Shown here: positions 24,246 through 36,544 of the stretch, one piece after another
Position numbering within the stretch: the first letter of the stretch is position 1
How the letters are laid out: the number at the start of each line of letters is the position of its first letter
Assembly: GCF_964340395.1 (NCBI RefSeq)
Contig: NC_135564.1
Coordinates: forward strand, 20,198,107-20,262,106
Reading direction: 5' to 3'
Length of the DNA stretch: 64,000 bases
DNA from: Glandiceps talaboti
Taxonomy: Eukaryota; Hemichordata; Enteropneusta; Spengelidae
Program-made: the position numbers and the translations under genes
The notes under the pieces: generated by a model
What the model was told of the DNA's origin: nothing
Seen by the model: the letters and a program-made list of their open reading frames with translations, nothing else
The model's database searches: none

Positions 24246-24906
24246 GGCATACTTAGGGTCTTAAATGTGTGCTTGTGGTGTTCATAGCATCCATACTTGG
24301 GGTCTTAAATGTGTACTTGTGGTGTTTGTTGCATCCATACTTGGGGTCTTAAATGTGTACTTGTGGTGTTTGTTGCATCCATACTTGGGGTCTTAAATGT
24401 GTACTTGTGGTGTTCACAGCATCCATACTTGGGGTCTTAAATGTGTACTTGTGGTGTTCATAGCATCCATACTTGGGGTCTTAAATGTGTACTTGTGGTG
24501 TTTGTTGCATCCATACTTGGGGTCTTAAATGTGTGCTTGTGGTGTTCACAGCATCCATACTTGGGGTCTTAAATGTGTACTTGTGGTGTTCATAGCATCC
24601 ATACTTGGGGTCTTAAATGTGTGCTTGTGGTGTTCACAGCATCCATACTTGGGGTCTTAAATGTGTGCTTGTGGTGTTCACAGCATCCATACTTGGGGTC
24701 TTAAATGTGTGCTTGTGGTGTTCACAGCATCCATACTTGGGGTCTTAAATGTGTACTTGTGGTGTTCATAGCATCCATACTTGGGGTCTTAAATGTGTGC
24801 TTGTGGTGTTCACAGCATCCATACTTGGGGTCTTAAATGTGTACTTGTGGTGTTCACAGCATCCATACTTGGGGTCTTAAATGTGTGCTTGTGGTGTTCG
24901 TTCCAT
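24246..24906. repeat. 44-bp minisatellite, about 15 copies
   Basis: The unit begins CATCCATACTTGGGGTCTTA and continues AATGTGTACTTGTGGTGTTC. Two variant sites (GTAC/GTGC; TTCACAG, TTCATAG or TTTGTTG) alternate along the array. Open frames in it are shadows. Confidence 0.95.
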
Positions 24907-25059
24907 CAATACTTTCATGAGCAAAGTACTCTAGCACTGAAATCTGTAGGAGAAAAACTTTCTAAATGTGCCTCAAATTGTTTTCAGTATACTAACTTAT
25001 ATATGTCTAAGTAGAATTAGGAACTAGCCGCTGATTAGGTTAAGATTTTAAGAAAACGT

Positions 25060-26030
25060 TTTGATTGATACAACCAGTGTTATCAACTCAATGTTTTGGT
25101 TAATACAACCACAGTGTTATCAACTGAATGTTTCGGTTGATACAACCAGTGTTATCAACTGAATGTTTGGGTTAATACAACCATAGTGTTATCAACTGAA
25201 TGTGGAGTCATGATGGGTGAATGGTTAGCGTGACCGGCTTGGAATCTACAGGTTGCAGGTTCGAGCCCCGTCGCTGCCTGCTGTTTGTTTCTGAGTGGCT
25301 AAAGTCCTTGGGCAAGATTTGAACCACGACTGTGCCTCAGTAAACCCAGCTGTATAATTGGGGACCTGGTAGGATGTAGGTTGCAATGTGAAGGCTTTAA
25401 TCCTATGCGCTGAAATGGCTGCAATGGATTGTATGCTCCCCGGGGAGTTGAGGAAGACTAAAGGGCCGTTGTGCCGTTCTGATCCGAGCCAGGGGTAATA
25501 ATTGTAAAGCGCTTTGAGCACGGAGTGGGAAAGCGCTATATAAGAAACCAACATTATTATTATTAATGTTTGGGTTGATACAACCAGTGTTATCAACTGA
25601 ATGTTTTGGTTAATACAACCACAGTGTTATCAACTGAATGTTTGGGTTGATACAACCAGTGTTATCAACTGAATGTTTTGGTTGATACAACCAGTGTTAT
25701 CAACTGAATGTTTTGGTTGATAAACCACAGTGTTATCAACTGAATGTTTGGTTGATAAACCACAGTGTTATCAACTCAATGTTTTGGTTGATACAACCAC
25801 AGTGTTATCAATTGAATGTTTTGGTTGATACAACCAGTGTTATCAACTGAATGTTTGGGTTGATACAACCACAGTGTTATCAACTGAATGTTTTGGTTGA
25901 TAAACCAGTGTTATCAACTGAATGTTTTGGTTGATAAACCAGTGTTATCAACTGAATGTTTTGGTTGATAAACCAGTGTTATCAACTGAATGTTTTGGTT
26001 GATAAACCAGTGTTATCAACTGAATGTTTG
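25060..26030. repeat. 34/35-bp minisatellite with inverted halves, interrupted by a SINE
   Basis: The unit TGTTTTGGTTGATACAACCA continues GTGTTATCAACTGAA. Each unit contains GTTGATA and the inverse TTATCAAC, so it can fold as a short hairpin. About 17 units; the array is split at 25204-25564 by a SINE. Confidence 0.93.
25204..25564 (+). mobile_element. tRNA-derived SINE with L2/V-SINE-like tail
   Basis: The 5' part has an A-box-like TGGTTAGCGTG (25222-25232) and a B box GGTTCGAGCCC (25258-25268). The 3' part reads AAGCGCTTTGAGCAC then GGGAAAGCGCTATATAAG, the tail shared by V-SINEs and L2-type LINEs. It ends in ATT repeats. AATGT flanks both sides (25199-25203, 25565-25569). Transcription by RNA polymerase III and mobilisation by an L2-like reverse transcriptase are family knowledge. 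Confidence 0.88.
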
Positions 26031-26161
26031 GTCAAATGGTGATAAGATCTAAGGATTTTACAGTACACAAAGTACCAACAAAATGACTGTTACAGATAAT
26101 GAAGATGGCTAAGTGATTTATAGGTGTACCTACATTCCTATACTGTTTTGTATATCCTTAC

Positions 26162-26261
26162 CTGTGTTGCTGGTTTCTGAAACAGACTAGGTGGAGTCAC
26201 TTCCACTTCCAGGGGATGTCTGTTCAATTGTTACACTCTGTGTAGTGGTAACTGCAGTCTT
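26162..26261 (-). other. candidate exon of a spliced minus-strand transcript
   Basis: Bounded on the minus strand by acceptor CTCATTTCAG and donor CAG|GTAAGG. One frame reads VTTTQSVTIEQTSPGSGSD and stops in TAG; the other two close sooner. It could be a 3' coding exon with a later UTR intron, or part of a non-coding RNA. Confidence 0.35.
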
Positions 26262-26429
26262 CTGAAATGAGATTATGATGCAATGTATATGGCATTAGTA
26301 GTCTTCTTCTTCCTCAACAATAATTGTTATCACTCACATCTGATATATCATACTTCAGTGATTTGAATTCTTACAAATGAATAATAACCATCTCCAATGA
26401 CTTGTACATAAAATGTTTGAAGATGAAGA

Positions 26430-27350
<921 letters not shown>

Positions 27351-27960
27351 ACCTTTAAATGTGTTCAATGTTTCTATGTATTCATTTGATATTGAAGGCT
27401 GAACGACAAATTAACATCTTTCAAAACTGTTTCAGTGTATCAACTTGGACTTGTCCCAAGTAAAATTGGTAATAGGTAGTAAAATGTGAAGAAAACATTT
27501 GGTTATCATCCAAGTTGACATTGTGTTTCAAGTGAATGTTTGGTGGTGAAATGGTGATGAAATACATGTTATACCCTCAGGGCAACTATTCAGTTCATCG
27601 GTTGTCAAAATGAATTCTCTCAAAACTGAACCAATCTATCAACATAAATAAAATATGACAAAAATGTGAACAAAAATTGAACGGGAAATAATATAGAATA
27701 TCATGAAATTATGATATTATGGAACATATAAAACAACTAGCAGAAGTAAAACAAAATGACAGCATTAATTCATAAAAATAATCAGAACTGGAAGAGGCCA
27801 GTTTTGGGAGGGGATTCATTCCCACAAATCCTCGCCATAACGCATCTGAATTTGTCATCATTGGGCATATCTGTATCAAACATCACCAGTTGAGGACCAA
27901 TCTGTATAATGTAATTGTACATGTATATGTTTTTATACATGGTCTTCTCTTCATACTTAC

Positions 27961-28044
27961 AGGTTTATGTTCACATCTTAAGGTCTACACCGGGTCATAA
28001 TGTTGGCATCCCAGTCACAGTTTGCAGTTAACAGTATATTTTAT
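27961..28044 (-). other. candidate non-coding exon, minus strand
   Basis: Acceptor TTTGTTTCTAG and donor CCT|GTAAGTATG bound 84 bases. All three frames contain stops, so it would be UTR or lncRNA. Confidence 0.3.
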
Positions 28045-28943
28045 CTAGAAACAAAATAGAAGATGTGATTAAAAACATGAATTACACACTGATATTTCTT
28101 TAGGAAGCTCAAAGTCAGTCATGGAAGCCAGGTTTTTTAAGGAGTAGATGGGGTGGGGACCATGATATGAGCATTGGAGAAATCAGAACACATGTACATT
28201 AATAGTTGTAAGTTTAACACTGAACTGATCTTATTGCAAAATGAAATCTAGTGCAATGTTTGGTACATCAAAATGTTAAGTTTGGAAAATAATGAAATAG
28301 GGTACACACTTGTAAAGTATTGATTGATGGGTGTAGCAAACTATACTACTCATATGATCCAACCTGATCTGTCTTTTGTGTTTAAGTTTATTGATGGTAA
28401 CAATAGAGTAAGTATGACTTAAGCTGCAATAATTCTGGCATTAGTTTTGATTTTGAGTTGCCCTTTTTCTGTTTCTGATATTTTTTTGTTCTGCTGTTTA
28501 ACTGCAAAACAATTGTTACAATTCCACCTGTACAAACTCAAATAGATGCGAAGCCGATCTGAACCTCAAAGTAAGGTGAATTCTTTGGCCAAATTATGAT
28601 TTACTTGCCAAAAAATCAGACATTTCTTAACTCCAACGTTAATTACTGAGCTGTCAAGACCCAAGAGATGTTAAAAAGTAGCAATGCACTGCAGCATTTT
28701 GCAAGATACTGTAAACACAGAACATCAAAAACAACAACAGTATACTGAAAGTGTACGAATATAAAACACTGCATAGGTCTTTGCACAGACTTTAACCATT
28801 CATATCAACCACCATTGATAGATTGTCAACCTGTCACTAAAATACGACTGTCTTGGCTTGTAAAAGTGGCCTCTTGACAGAGAAATACAATCAGAACTGG
28901 ACAATAAATCATGACTTCAAATCTTTCATGCAACTAGACCTAC

Positions 28944-29016
28944 CTGGGTGATTTTATCAGTAATCAGTCAGTTAATGTGACGTCTTATCATGCCTCCACA
29001 ATTAGGCCATGCAGAT
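28944..29016 (-). other. candidate non-coding exon, minus strand
   Basis: The donor CAG|GTAGGT is good and the acceptor (AATGTACTTAG) is weak. All frames are closed. Confidence 0.22.
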
Positions 29017-29884
29017 CTAAGTACATTCTCCTCAATACTGTAATGACAGATGTAACACCAAAAAATACCCAATTTAAGTTTACACAGATACATATATTCT
29101 GAGGCTAGAACTGTGCACACAGTCACATCAATTACAGCTTAAACAATGAACTGGATCTTACTATGAAATAAAACAAATGTGAGTTACTGAATTGTGTATA
29201 TGCCCTCAGCCTATGATTTTGCTCATGGATTATCAATATGAGATCTCTCAGGACAAGAAGAAGCAAACAAAAACAAAAAGGCAAATGATAAAGAGGGTGA
29301 AACTGAAAATAGTACAGCATACACTGCAAAGGAAATGAGAATTTCAAAGAATAGATAATAGAACAGATCAGAAAGAGCAAGATATCAGAATAAGTAAGAC
29401 AAGAAATAAGAATTGAGGAAGATAAGAAATGAGACAAAGTGAGAGATGATTCATAAAGACAAACTCTGCTCGCGTCGGATTGTCATCATTGGGCATTTCA
29501 GTTTGTAATATACATAAAATTTTTACTCCTTTTATAAAGTGTTCTCCCTGGAATGTTATATTTACAAGGGGGGCTTAGACACCAGTATTATCATTGATTG
29601 TCGATACTTACAATAGCTAGAGGGTTAACATAGGAGGTCAACTTATTCTCACATGTACCTATACTAATTACTAATAATTGCAGGTGGAGTTGAAGTTATG
29701 GTGTCAAACAAGAAAATGAAGTGCCATTATTTTTATGACACACCAAGATGGTAGAAATCTACTGCAGGTACTGTTGGACAAGAAAACAGTGCCCTCTAGA
29801 GTCTGACGACTGTTTGGACACAATCTACGTACATGTATACCAATTACAATGGAGAGGTTTGAACTATGATAATTATTTTAGCAA

Positions 29885-29985
29885 GAGGGCGATGGTATGA
29901 TCGGTTGTGGCCCTTGGCTCTCAGTGGCTTTGCTCCCAGGGTTGAAGTGTGAGGGCGCCCTGTCATGGCATAGCTTTACAACCTA
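29885..29985. mobile_element. degenerate Mutator-like MITE copy
   Basis: GAAGTGTGAGGGCGCCCTGTCATGGCATAGC matches the right half of the intact element at 63776-63872; the left half is decayed. Cited in parts: GAAGTGTGAGGGCGCCC then TGTCATGGCATAGC. Confidence 0.55.
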
Positions 29986-30081
29986 CATCAGATGGTACTC
30001 ATAAATTAGACCAGGAGTCCTTTTACTTCGTCTGGGAGAACACTGATTAATATACATATTATATAAAGTTTCAATACTTAC

Positions 30082-30117
30082 GGTTGACTTTGAATGTTCA
30101 TCACAATGAGTTGTCAG
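30082..30117 (-). other. candidate 36-nt micro-exon, minus strand
   Basis: Acceptor CTTACCACAG and donor ACC|GTAAGTATTG flank 36 bases. They are open in frame (THCDEHSKST) and would join in phase to the 26162-26261 block. Confidence 0.3.
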
Positions 30118-30289
30118 CTGTGGTAAGAAGATACTTTTCTGAACTATTCTGGTGTTGTTTTTAGTGTAGCAAGTTCCATCATTACTGTGGATGTTTAAAG
30201 AACTTTTTCACTTAGAGGAAAGATAAGATACAAACTGAATGTCAATATTGCACGACAGGAGAATTTTATGAGAGTAAATATTCCCAAGG

Positions 30290-30605
30290 AAAGCCTTCAG
30301 ATCTCATAATCATGTACTATCTTCGGCTTGGCAAAAACTCAACTGATACAAAACAAATTTGAACTAAAACAAAATTAGAACTTTGGAAATTAAAACTTAC
30401 ATGAAAATAAAAAGATTTGTAAACAAAAAATACGGCAACTCAAATGATACAGTGAACTGAAACAAACAAAACTGTCAGAAATTAAAAAATATATTCTCAA
30501 CAAAAAATAAATTACGAAAGAAAATACCAAATAAATGTAACTCAGTTGGAAGTTGTGCCAATATATGCCTCTAGTTGAGGGGTTGTAATCATTAGACTTT
30601 CACAA
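30290..30605 (+). repeat. direct repeat, copy 1
   Basis: AAGCCTTCAGATCTCATAAT starts a block matched at 33299 onward. Further matches are GAACTTTGGAAAT and CAGTTGGAAGTT with the following TGCC...TAGTTGAGG. The internal parts are diverged. It suggests an old segmental duplication around the MITE at 31125-33156. Confidence 0.6.
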
Positions 30606-30684
30606 TCATGTTACCAATCAAACAAGTCTTGTATGGAAGTAGTGGTTAAATTTGGTCACTGATACAAACAGAATGGTGACTAAC

Positions 30685-31042
30685 CTTTCCTGTAAGAGTT
30701 AGGGACTCCAGACATCTGGCTCTAGTTCTTCATTGATGGTAAGAGCCCATGTCTTCTTTCCGTAAGAGTTAGGGAGTCCAGACATTTGGCTCTAGTTCTT
30801 CATTGATGGTTAGAGACCATGTCTTCTTTCCGTAAGAGTTAGGGAGTCCAGACATCTGGCTCTAGTTCTTCATTGATGGTAAGAGCCCATGTCTTCTTTC
30901 CGTAAGAGTTAGGGAGTCCAGACATTTGGCTCTAGTTCTTCATTGATGGTTAGAGACCATGTCTTCTTTCCGTAAGAGTTAGGGAGTCCAGACATCTGGC
31001 TCTAGTTCTTCATTGATGGTTAGAGCCCATGTCTTCTTTCCA
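30685..31042. repeat. 70-bp minisatellite, 5 copies
   Basis: Exact 70-bp spacing of CGTAAGAGTT (30761, 30831, 30901, 30971). Variants TAGAGACC/AAGAGCCC and CATCTGG/CATTTGG alternate, suggesting a 140-bp higher-order unit. Confidence 0.93.
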
Positions 31043-31124
31043 TTTCAGCATACTGAAGAGAAATGGCTAAAATAAATATAGCCTCTTCTATCATTCTATA
31101 GTATGACAGATCAGGTAATTGATA

Positions 31125-33156
31125 TTACAGTTCTTTTTGGAGAAGCTTGCCCAAGCTATTAACCCTTTCACCACCAGTACCCCATATATGGGGACGCGCT
31201 AAGGCGCCCACCAGTACCCCATATATGGGGACGGCAAAGTTCATTCACCCATGATTTGCCTATCTCGCAGTTATGCCGTTAAACGGCAGCTATTGCTGCA
31301 AAACTTGCTGCCATAACTAGTTCCACACATGCGTATTAGCTATGTTTTGCTTGTCTGCCATTTTGAACACATGGAAGTGAACGGTTTAGAAATAGGACCG
31401 AAATGACGAGCGATCGTAATTTTTGTGTGCGTTTTTCGCTGACAAAATCAAATTTCAACATGGCGGAAGTAACCAACGGCTCTCATAGCATCTCCTACGA
31501 TGTCAATTTGTCAGCCGTCCAAAGAAATTTCCACTGAATTTTACCAGAAATACATCGTTGAATATATGTAGTTGGTCGTGGGAACGGTACAAGCATCAGA
31601 AGTACCGCTAAGTTCGTGTTATCTCCCAACGGGGAATTTACGGGTGTCGTAGTGAAAGTCGGCAAAATGCGTAACTTGTTGACCCGTAGTCTGCGCCCAT
31701 ACTATCGTTTTGGGACCAATTTTTATCGATGTAAAGAATTAATTTGTTCATATTCCTTTGTGGTAATGTTCCATAATGAATAATACTCAAACAAGTTCAA
31801 TTTATACTGGTCAGTGGTGGGTAGATTACGCACGATCTGACGATTTTCCCATCGGATTTTTAGCGTGCGTTTTTTAAGGAAAAATTCAAATTTCAACATG
31901 GCCGCAGCCAAAATCGTCTCCCCTTACATCGTTTACGATGTAAATAACGGTTCTGTTCGTGAAAAATTCTGTTAAATTTCGACTTGGATGGCATTTTTGA
32001 CTACAAGTAGGTGGCTGTATGAACTCAGTGTTCTCTATGTAACCATCACGTTACAGCAACATACGTTCAAAATGCTAGCTGCATATTTCCGTTGATCGGT
32101 GTGCATGTCGGCAAATACCACTACCTTGCCCATCCGATTTTGGCGCCGATACTACCGACTTACGGACATTTTTTACCGATTTAGAGAATAAATTTGTTGA
32201 TAATTTTTTGCTGTCTTGTCGAATACTGAATTATATTTACAGAAGCTCACTTTTCAGATGGTCTTGAGGCGATGACTTTAGATATTTTAGTACACTTTCA
32301 ATGCCAGTGGGGATGGACTGCAGCGTCATAAACGGATTATTGAGCCGTTAATTATTTTAATTCAAATTTAATACGACTGAAAATATCATTTTCTGCCAAA
32401 TTTTCGCCAATTTTGACCATTGAACCAGTGTACAGAAGTTTTGTAGGAACTTAAATGTTGGCATTTTGAATTTTGTTTGTGACATAAATATTTTGTTTAT
32501 TTCTGATGTCAATGAATAAACAACCTGTGTTTGTTTTATTAATATTTTATTACTTTAATCCATATTTCGGTTGTGTGTGTGATAGTTGACTGTATGAATT
32601 TGCATCTATGATGTAGAAAATTTATTTTCCATTCAAATGATACCTTATTTTTAAAAAATAGGCAACTCTGAGTATTTTTATATCAGTTTGATTGCATACC
32701 ACTCACTCTCACATTATGTTAGTGAGGGGGCTGGTGGAACACAAACAATCCCATGAGGCCAATGGTGGTGAAAGAGTTAAATGAACTATCAAGAACAATA
32801 AGCATTATCACAAGGTTTCATGTTGAGATAGACACCATAAAGATAACAAACACACATCACTTACACTGCATCAACTCTTCATTTAGTTAATGATATAAAC
32901 AGTAACAGCATGCATACTACTACAATTACAATAGATATGAGCAAACAAAATCCATGGTCAGTAGCCAACTGAACTGTTTCTTTTATGCACTTACTGTTTA
33001 TATCATTAACTAAATAAAGAATCCACCTGTGTATGTGATGTGATGTTTGTGTGTTATGTTTTGTGTCTATCTCAACATGAAACCTTGCGATCAGGCTCAC
33101 AGATCTTGATAAATCGTTTAACAGCTTTGGGCAAGCTTCTCCGAAAAGAACTGTAA
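31125..33156. mobile_element. palindromic MITE split by a piggyBac-like insertion
   Basis: The ends TTACAGTTCTTTTTGGAGAA (31125) and its inverse TTCTCCGAAAAGAACTGTAA (33137-33156) mark about 415 bp of element once the 1614-bp insertion at 31163-32776 is removed. The arms continue through GGTTTCATGTTGAGATAGAC and TTAGTTAATGATATAAACAG with their inverses. A 96-codon minus-strand frame inside (32879-33169) ends in a hydrophobic run but spans the palindrome, so it is not called as a gene. Confidence 0.8.
31163..32776. mobile_element. piggyBac-like non-autonomous transposon at a TTAA target
   Basis: TTAA lies on both sides (31159-31162, 32777-32780). The TIRs are CCCTTTCACCACCA and, inverted, CTCTTTCACCACCA. 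Near the left end CCACCAGTACCCCATATATG is repeated twice. The interior contains an approximate tandem duplication of about 440 bp (31420-31790 versus 31863-32240). There is no transposase. The empty target survives as TTAA at 33118-33121 in the opposite arm of the host palindrome. Confidence 0.9.
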
Positions 33157-33298
33157 GACAACTTGTCACAAGTAAGGAATGCTACATTTTGAAGTACCTA
33201 AATGACGATGACCATACTGAAAGTGTCAAAAAAGTACAGCATACTTTCCTGTTGGTTATCATTAAGTGCTTTGTATCTATATTTGATGTAGTTGAACT

Positions 33299-33590
33299 GA
33301 AAGCCTTCAGATCTCATAATCATGTACTGTCTTTGGCTTGGCAAGAACTTTCAACTGACAGAAAAATAATTTTGAACTTTGGAAATCAACAAAAAAGAAG
33401 TCTTTAAAAGAAATAACGGTACAATAAACCAAAAATGGTACATTGAACTGAAAGAAATTACACAGAAAATCAAAAATACCGAAGTAACTTAAATTCTAAA
33501 ATAACTTAAATTTGAAAATAAATACAATCAGTTGGAAGTTCTGCCAATATGTGCCTCCAGTTGAGGAGTTTAATCATTAGGCTTTAGTGT
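33299..33590 (+). repeat. direct repeat, copy 2
   Basis: Counterpart of 30290-30605, starting AAAGCCTTCAGATCTCATAA. Confidence 0.6.
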
Positions 33591-33621
33591 GTCTTCAAAT
33601 AAGGCAGTAGTCTTGCACCAA

Positions 33622-34266
33622 TAGAGAGGTTTAGATTCAGTGTTTTTGCTAAGGTTTGGGAACCCCGGTAACAGAAAGGGGGAAAGAGGTAAAACTGGTA
33701 GTGCTTCCCATGCAATGTATCATAATTTTGGTGGGGAACCCCGGTAAAAATGATGTGGGAACCCCGGTAGATTTTACCTACTTACCGCCCTTAAATAAAA
33801 CACTGTAGATGCATGTATTTATGTGTTCTATACATGTAGCATCATAGTCATGTGATTCAAAGCAATCTACGTGTTCTGCATCAGATAATGCTATGTCAAA
33901 ATGGTGGTCTACACATAACTGTAATATGTGTTAAGTTTTGTCATTTTTCTTCAATTAAATGTTGTATATTTTTGTACTAAAGTTCAGAAACATAACTGCG
34001 GACTAATTGTTTGGTTTTTTATTCAAGTAGTTGCAGGAAAAATGGCAAAAATACCAACAAATATTGCCATGTTTAGAAAACAAAGGCATGTGTGTGGCCT
34101 TCTGGACAGAAGATGTCAATGTGCATGTGCACATTCCACTGTCTGTCATGTTTATGTTCTGAATGTGTAACTAAACACAACTTTGTATGCTGTCATTACG
34201 TGTATGCCTGCACAATAATGCTCCAATACACATACACATTCTAACGTGTATCTAAACCTCTCTATT
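33622..34266. mobile_element. TIR element (TA target, mariner-like ends) containing a nested MITE
   Basis: TAGAGAGGTTTAGAT at 33622 and the inverse ATCTAAACCTCTCTA at 34250-34264 bound about 640 bp. Once the nested element at 33638-33805 is removed, similarity between the ends continues. A TA target is suggested, not proven. No transposase. Confidence 0.6.
33638..33805. mobile_element. 168-bp hAT-like MITE nested in another element
   Basis: Ends CAGTGTTTTTGCTAAGG and CCGCCCTTAAATAAAACACTG. The flanks TAGATT/TAGATG match at 5 of 6 bases. The interior repeats GGGAACCCCGGTA three times. Confidence 0.75.
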
Positions 34267-34877
34267 AGATATGTTTATATTAATACTGACAGAAGTTGAC
34301 CAACCTTTCTTGATACTTGAGCAGATACACCAACTCAGACATCAGTGACATGACACTAATGCTTAACTTTGCATATCATTCCTTTGTCTGGGCACTGACT
34401 GGACAAAAATATGGGAAGATTATTTTCATTAATATTTAACTACGTTTAACATAAAATACAACAGTCAACTGATATTATCAAACTGTATTGTCACACTCAT
34501 GTAAGAAATCTGGCATTTATTTGCAAAATTGTGTGGATGAACCATGTAAGTCCCTTTCATTGAATTGTAAATCATGAGAAATACACATTTACAACTATAC
34601 ACAGAGTGAAAAGGAGAGTACATGTAATGATGTATTTACTAAATAGGCAAAGTTGAAAGTATCTTTAATCTTACGGTCCACATGTGCTTACGTTGCTTGC
34701 CAAGATCAAAACATACACATCTACTGCCTGATCAAATCTAGCAGTCCATAACTTTAATAGTTAAGTACGCTAAGAAAAATTAAACATTTAATCACACTTA
34801 TAATTTATCTCTATCAAGTTTGCTTACTGGCATTTGTAGTTGCATGTACACGTACATGAAAGACTGGTTTCTACAAT

Positions 34878-36033
34878 CAGTGTTCTCCGCAGAGGGTTTT
34901 AGCGTATCGGGCCCGATATCCTTTAATTTTCGCCGATACGCTATCAGCTGTCCCGATACGCTATCAGATTGAATAGGGTTCGGTAAATATTGTTCATCTG
35001 TCAATCGGTCAGCTGACGCCTTTGTTGTTTCACAACGTTTGTATTGATCCTTTACACATAAGCAGCAAGTAAAACTAAAGAGTGTCTAATTAATTCAAAC
35101 GACTATTCAACCCTCTACCATTACCAGACAGATTTCATTGAAGATTGCAGTCAGTATTGTTTTCGATAGGAATAAAATGCGTAAACCCGCTAATGGTGAT
35201 TCACACTGCGGTACAACAGCTTTCGGTAAAACAAAGGCAAAACCGGCCCATCCGTAACGTTGGTTCGACTGTAGAAGCATGTCGGAACTAACAGATTTTG
35301 ACAACTATAAAATCAAACGATGCCGTGCCATTTTGCTATAAAGTATAAAAGTTCGACAAACGCATGAAGTTGACATTCAGTGTCTAGTTAATTTTCTATG
35401 AGTGACAGTAATAACACCGAGTATGTCTCAACCAAAGACTCAGCATGTGTATTCTTCAATGTCGTGAAAAGAGTTGAACAGACTAATGTACCTTTCGATA
35501 AAGTGGCAAGGTTATCTCCGATTATCAGTTTCATGTTCAATTTTACCCTGAAAACACGTTTTGTTAGTAGTTTGACATTGTAGACTGATACATCGTACGA
35601 CTACGATGAAAGCATGGATTTTCCAATATGGCGGCCATGACGTCACAAACTATCGCGAGTTTTTGAAGTCCTCCATAGGGAAGTATAGTAAGTCTCGTGT
35701 ATCACGAGATTTCGGACTAACATGATGTCTGCCGGTAGCTGTACACAAACTTTTCGTGTTTCGAAAGTCTAATTTATCTGCGGACATTAAGATTTAAATA
35801 ATTTCAGCTTTCCTAACAATAATAATCAATAACACTGCTTTATGAGTTTCTTATTGGTGCTAATATTTTGAAGTAATAAATTGGCCTTCAACTTTCCTTT
35901 AGCCACATGTACATGTACTACTTGTTTATTATCATGTACTTTGATTTTTCGGGAATGTATAATTATATGTAAATTGATGCTAATTTATGCTAATTAGCCG
36001 ATATCCTATCAACAAAACCTGGGGAGAACACTG
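34878..36033. mobile_element. 1156-bp hAT-like non-autonomous transposon, 6-bp target duplication
   Basis: Starts CAGTGTTCTCCGCAGAGG and ends CCTGGGGAGAACACTG. Exact TACAAT flanks lie at 34872-34877 and 36034-36039. CGATACGCTATCAG occurs twice near the left end. No transposase is encoded; the frames inside are short and unrecognised. Confidence 0.9.
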
Positions 36034-36115
36034 TACAATGAACAGTTTTCTTGTATCCAGTACGCCAGAATATGGCACCAGGCATTTATGAAGTTGGACA
36101 AGACTAAACCTCAGT

Positions 36116-36355
36116 TTAATGTTGACGAAGGCTTACATGTACATACATGCAACCAGACATATAGGAGTCTACATTCCAATAATTTACTACATTTAATGTT
36201 GACGAAGGCTTACATGTACATACATGCAACCAGACACATAGGAGTCTACATTCCAATAATTTACTACATTTAATGTTGACGAAGGCTTACATGTACATAC
36301 ATGCAACCAGACACATAGGAGTCTACATTCCAATAATTTACTACATTTAATGTTT
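36116..36355. repeat. 77-bp tandem repeat, 3 copies
   Basis: TTAATGTTGACGAAGGCTTA recurs at exact 77-bp spacing (36116, 36193, 36270). Confidence 0.93.
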
Positions 36356-36484
36356 ACCCTATGGTATTCTCACTCCTTATTTCACACAAGATTTATACAT
36401 ATCTAAATAAAAGACAATCCATACATGTAGGAATTCATCTAGAGAGGAATCATAACTGCACATGGTAATATGATATGTATTTAC

Positions 36485-36544
36485 CTTGTACTACAGTACT
36501 GGTGTTCCACCATCATCCACACAATTATCTTTCCCTGCCATTGT
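36485..36544 (-). other. candidate exon of the minus-strand transcript
   Basis: Acceptor ATTCTGGACAG and donor CAAG|GTAAATA bound 60 bases. They contain ATGGCAGGGAAAGATAATTG and an in-frame TAG 17 codons later; a second frame is open throughout. Coding status is unclear. Confidence 0.3.

Noticed and set aside
24246-24906. Regular repeats that could be taken for a CRISPR array (also 51185-52135)
   Set aside because: Units are contiguous or separated by the same few bases, with no unique spacers, in an animal genome with introns.
32879-33169. 96-codon minus-strand frame ending in a hydrophobic stretch
   Set aside because: It spans the arm and loop of a palindromic MITE, and the mirror arm lacks the frame; probably chance.
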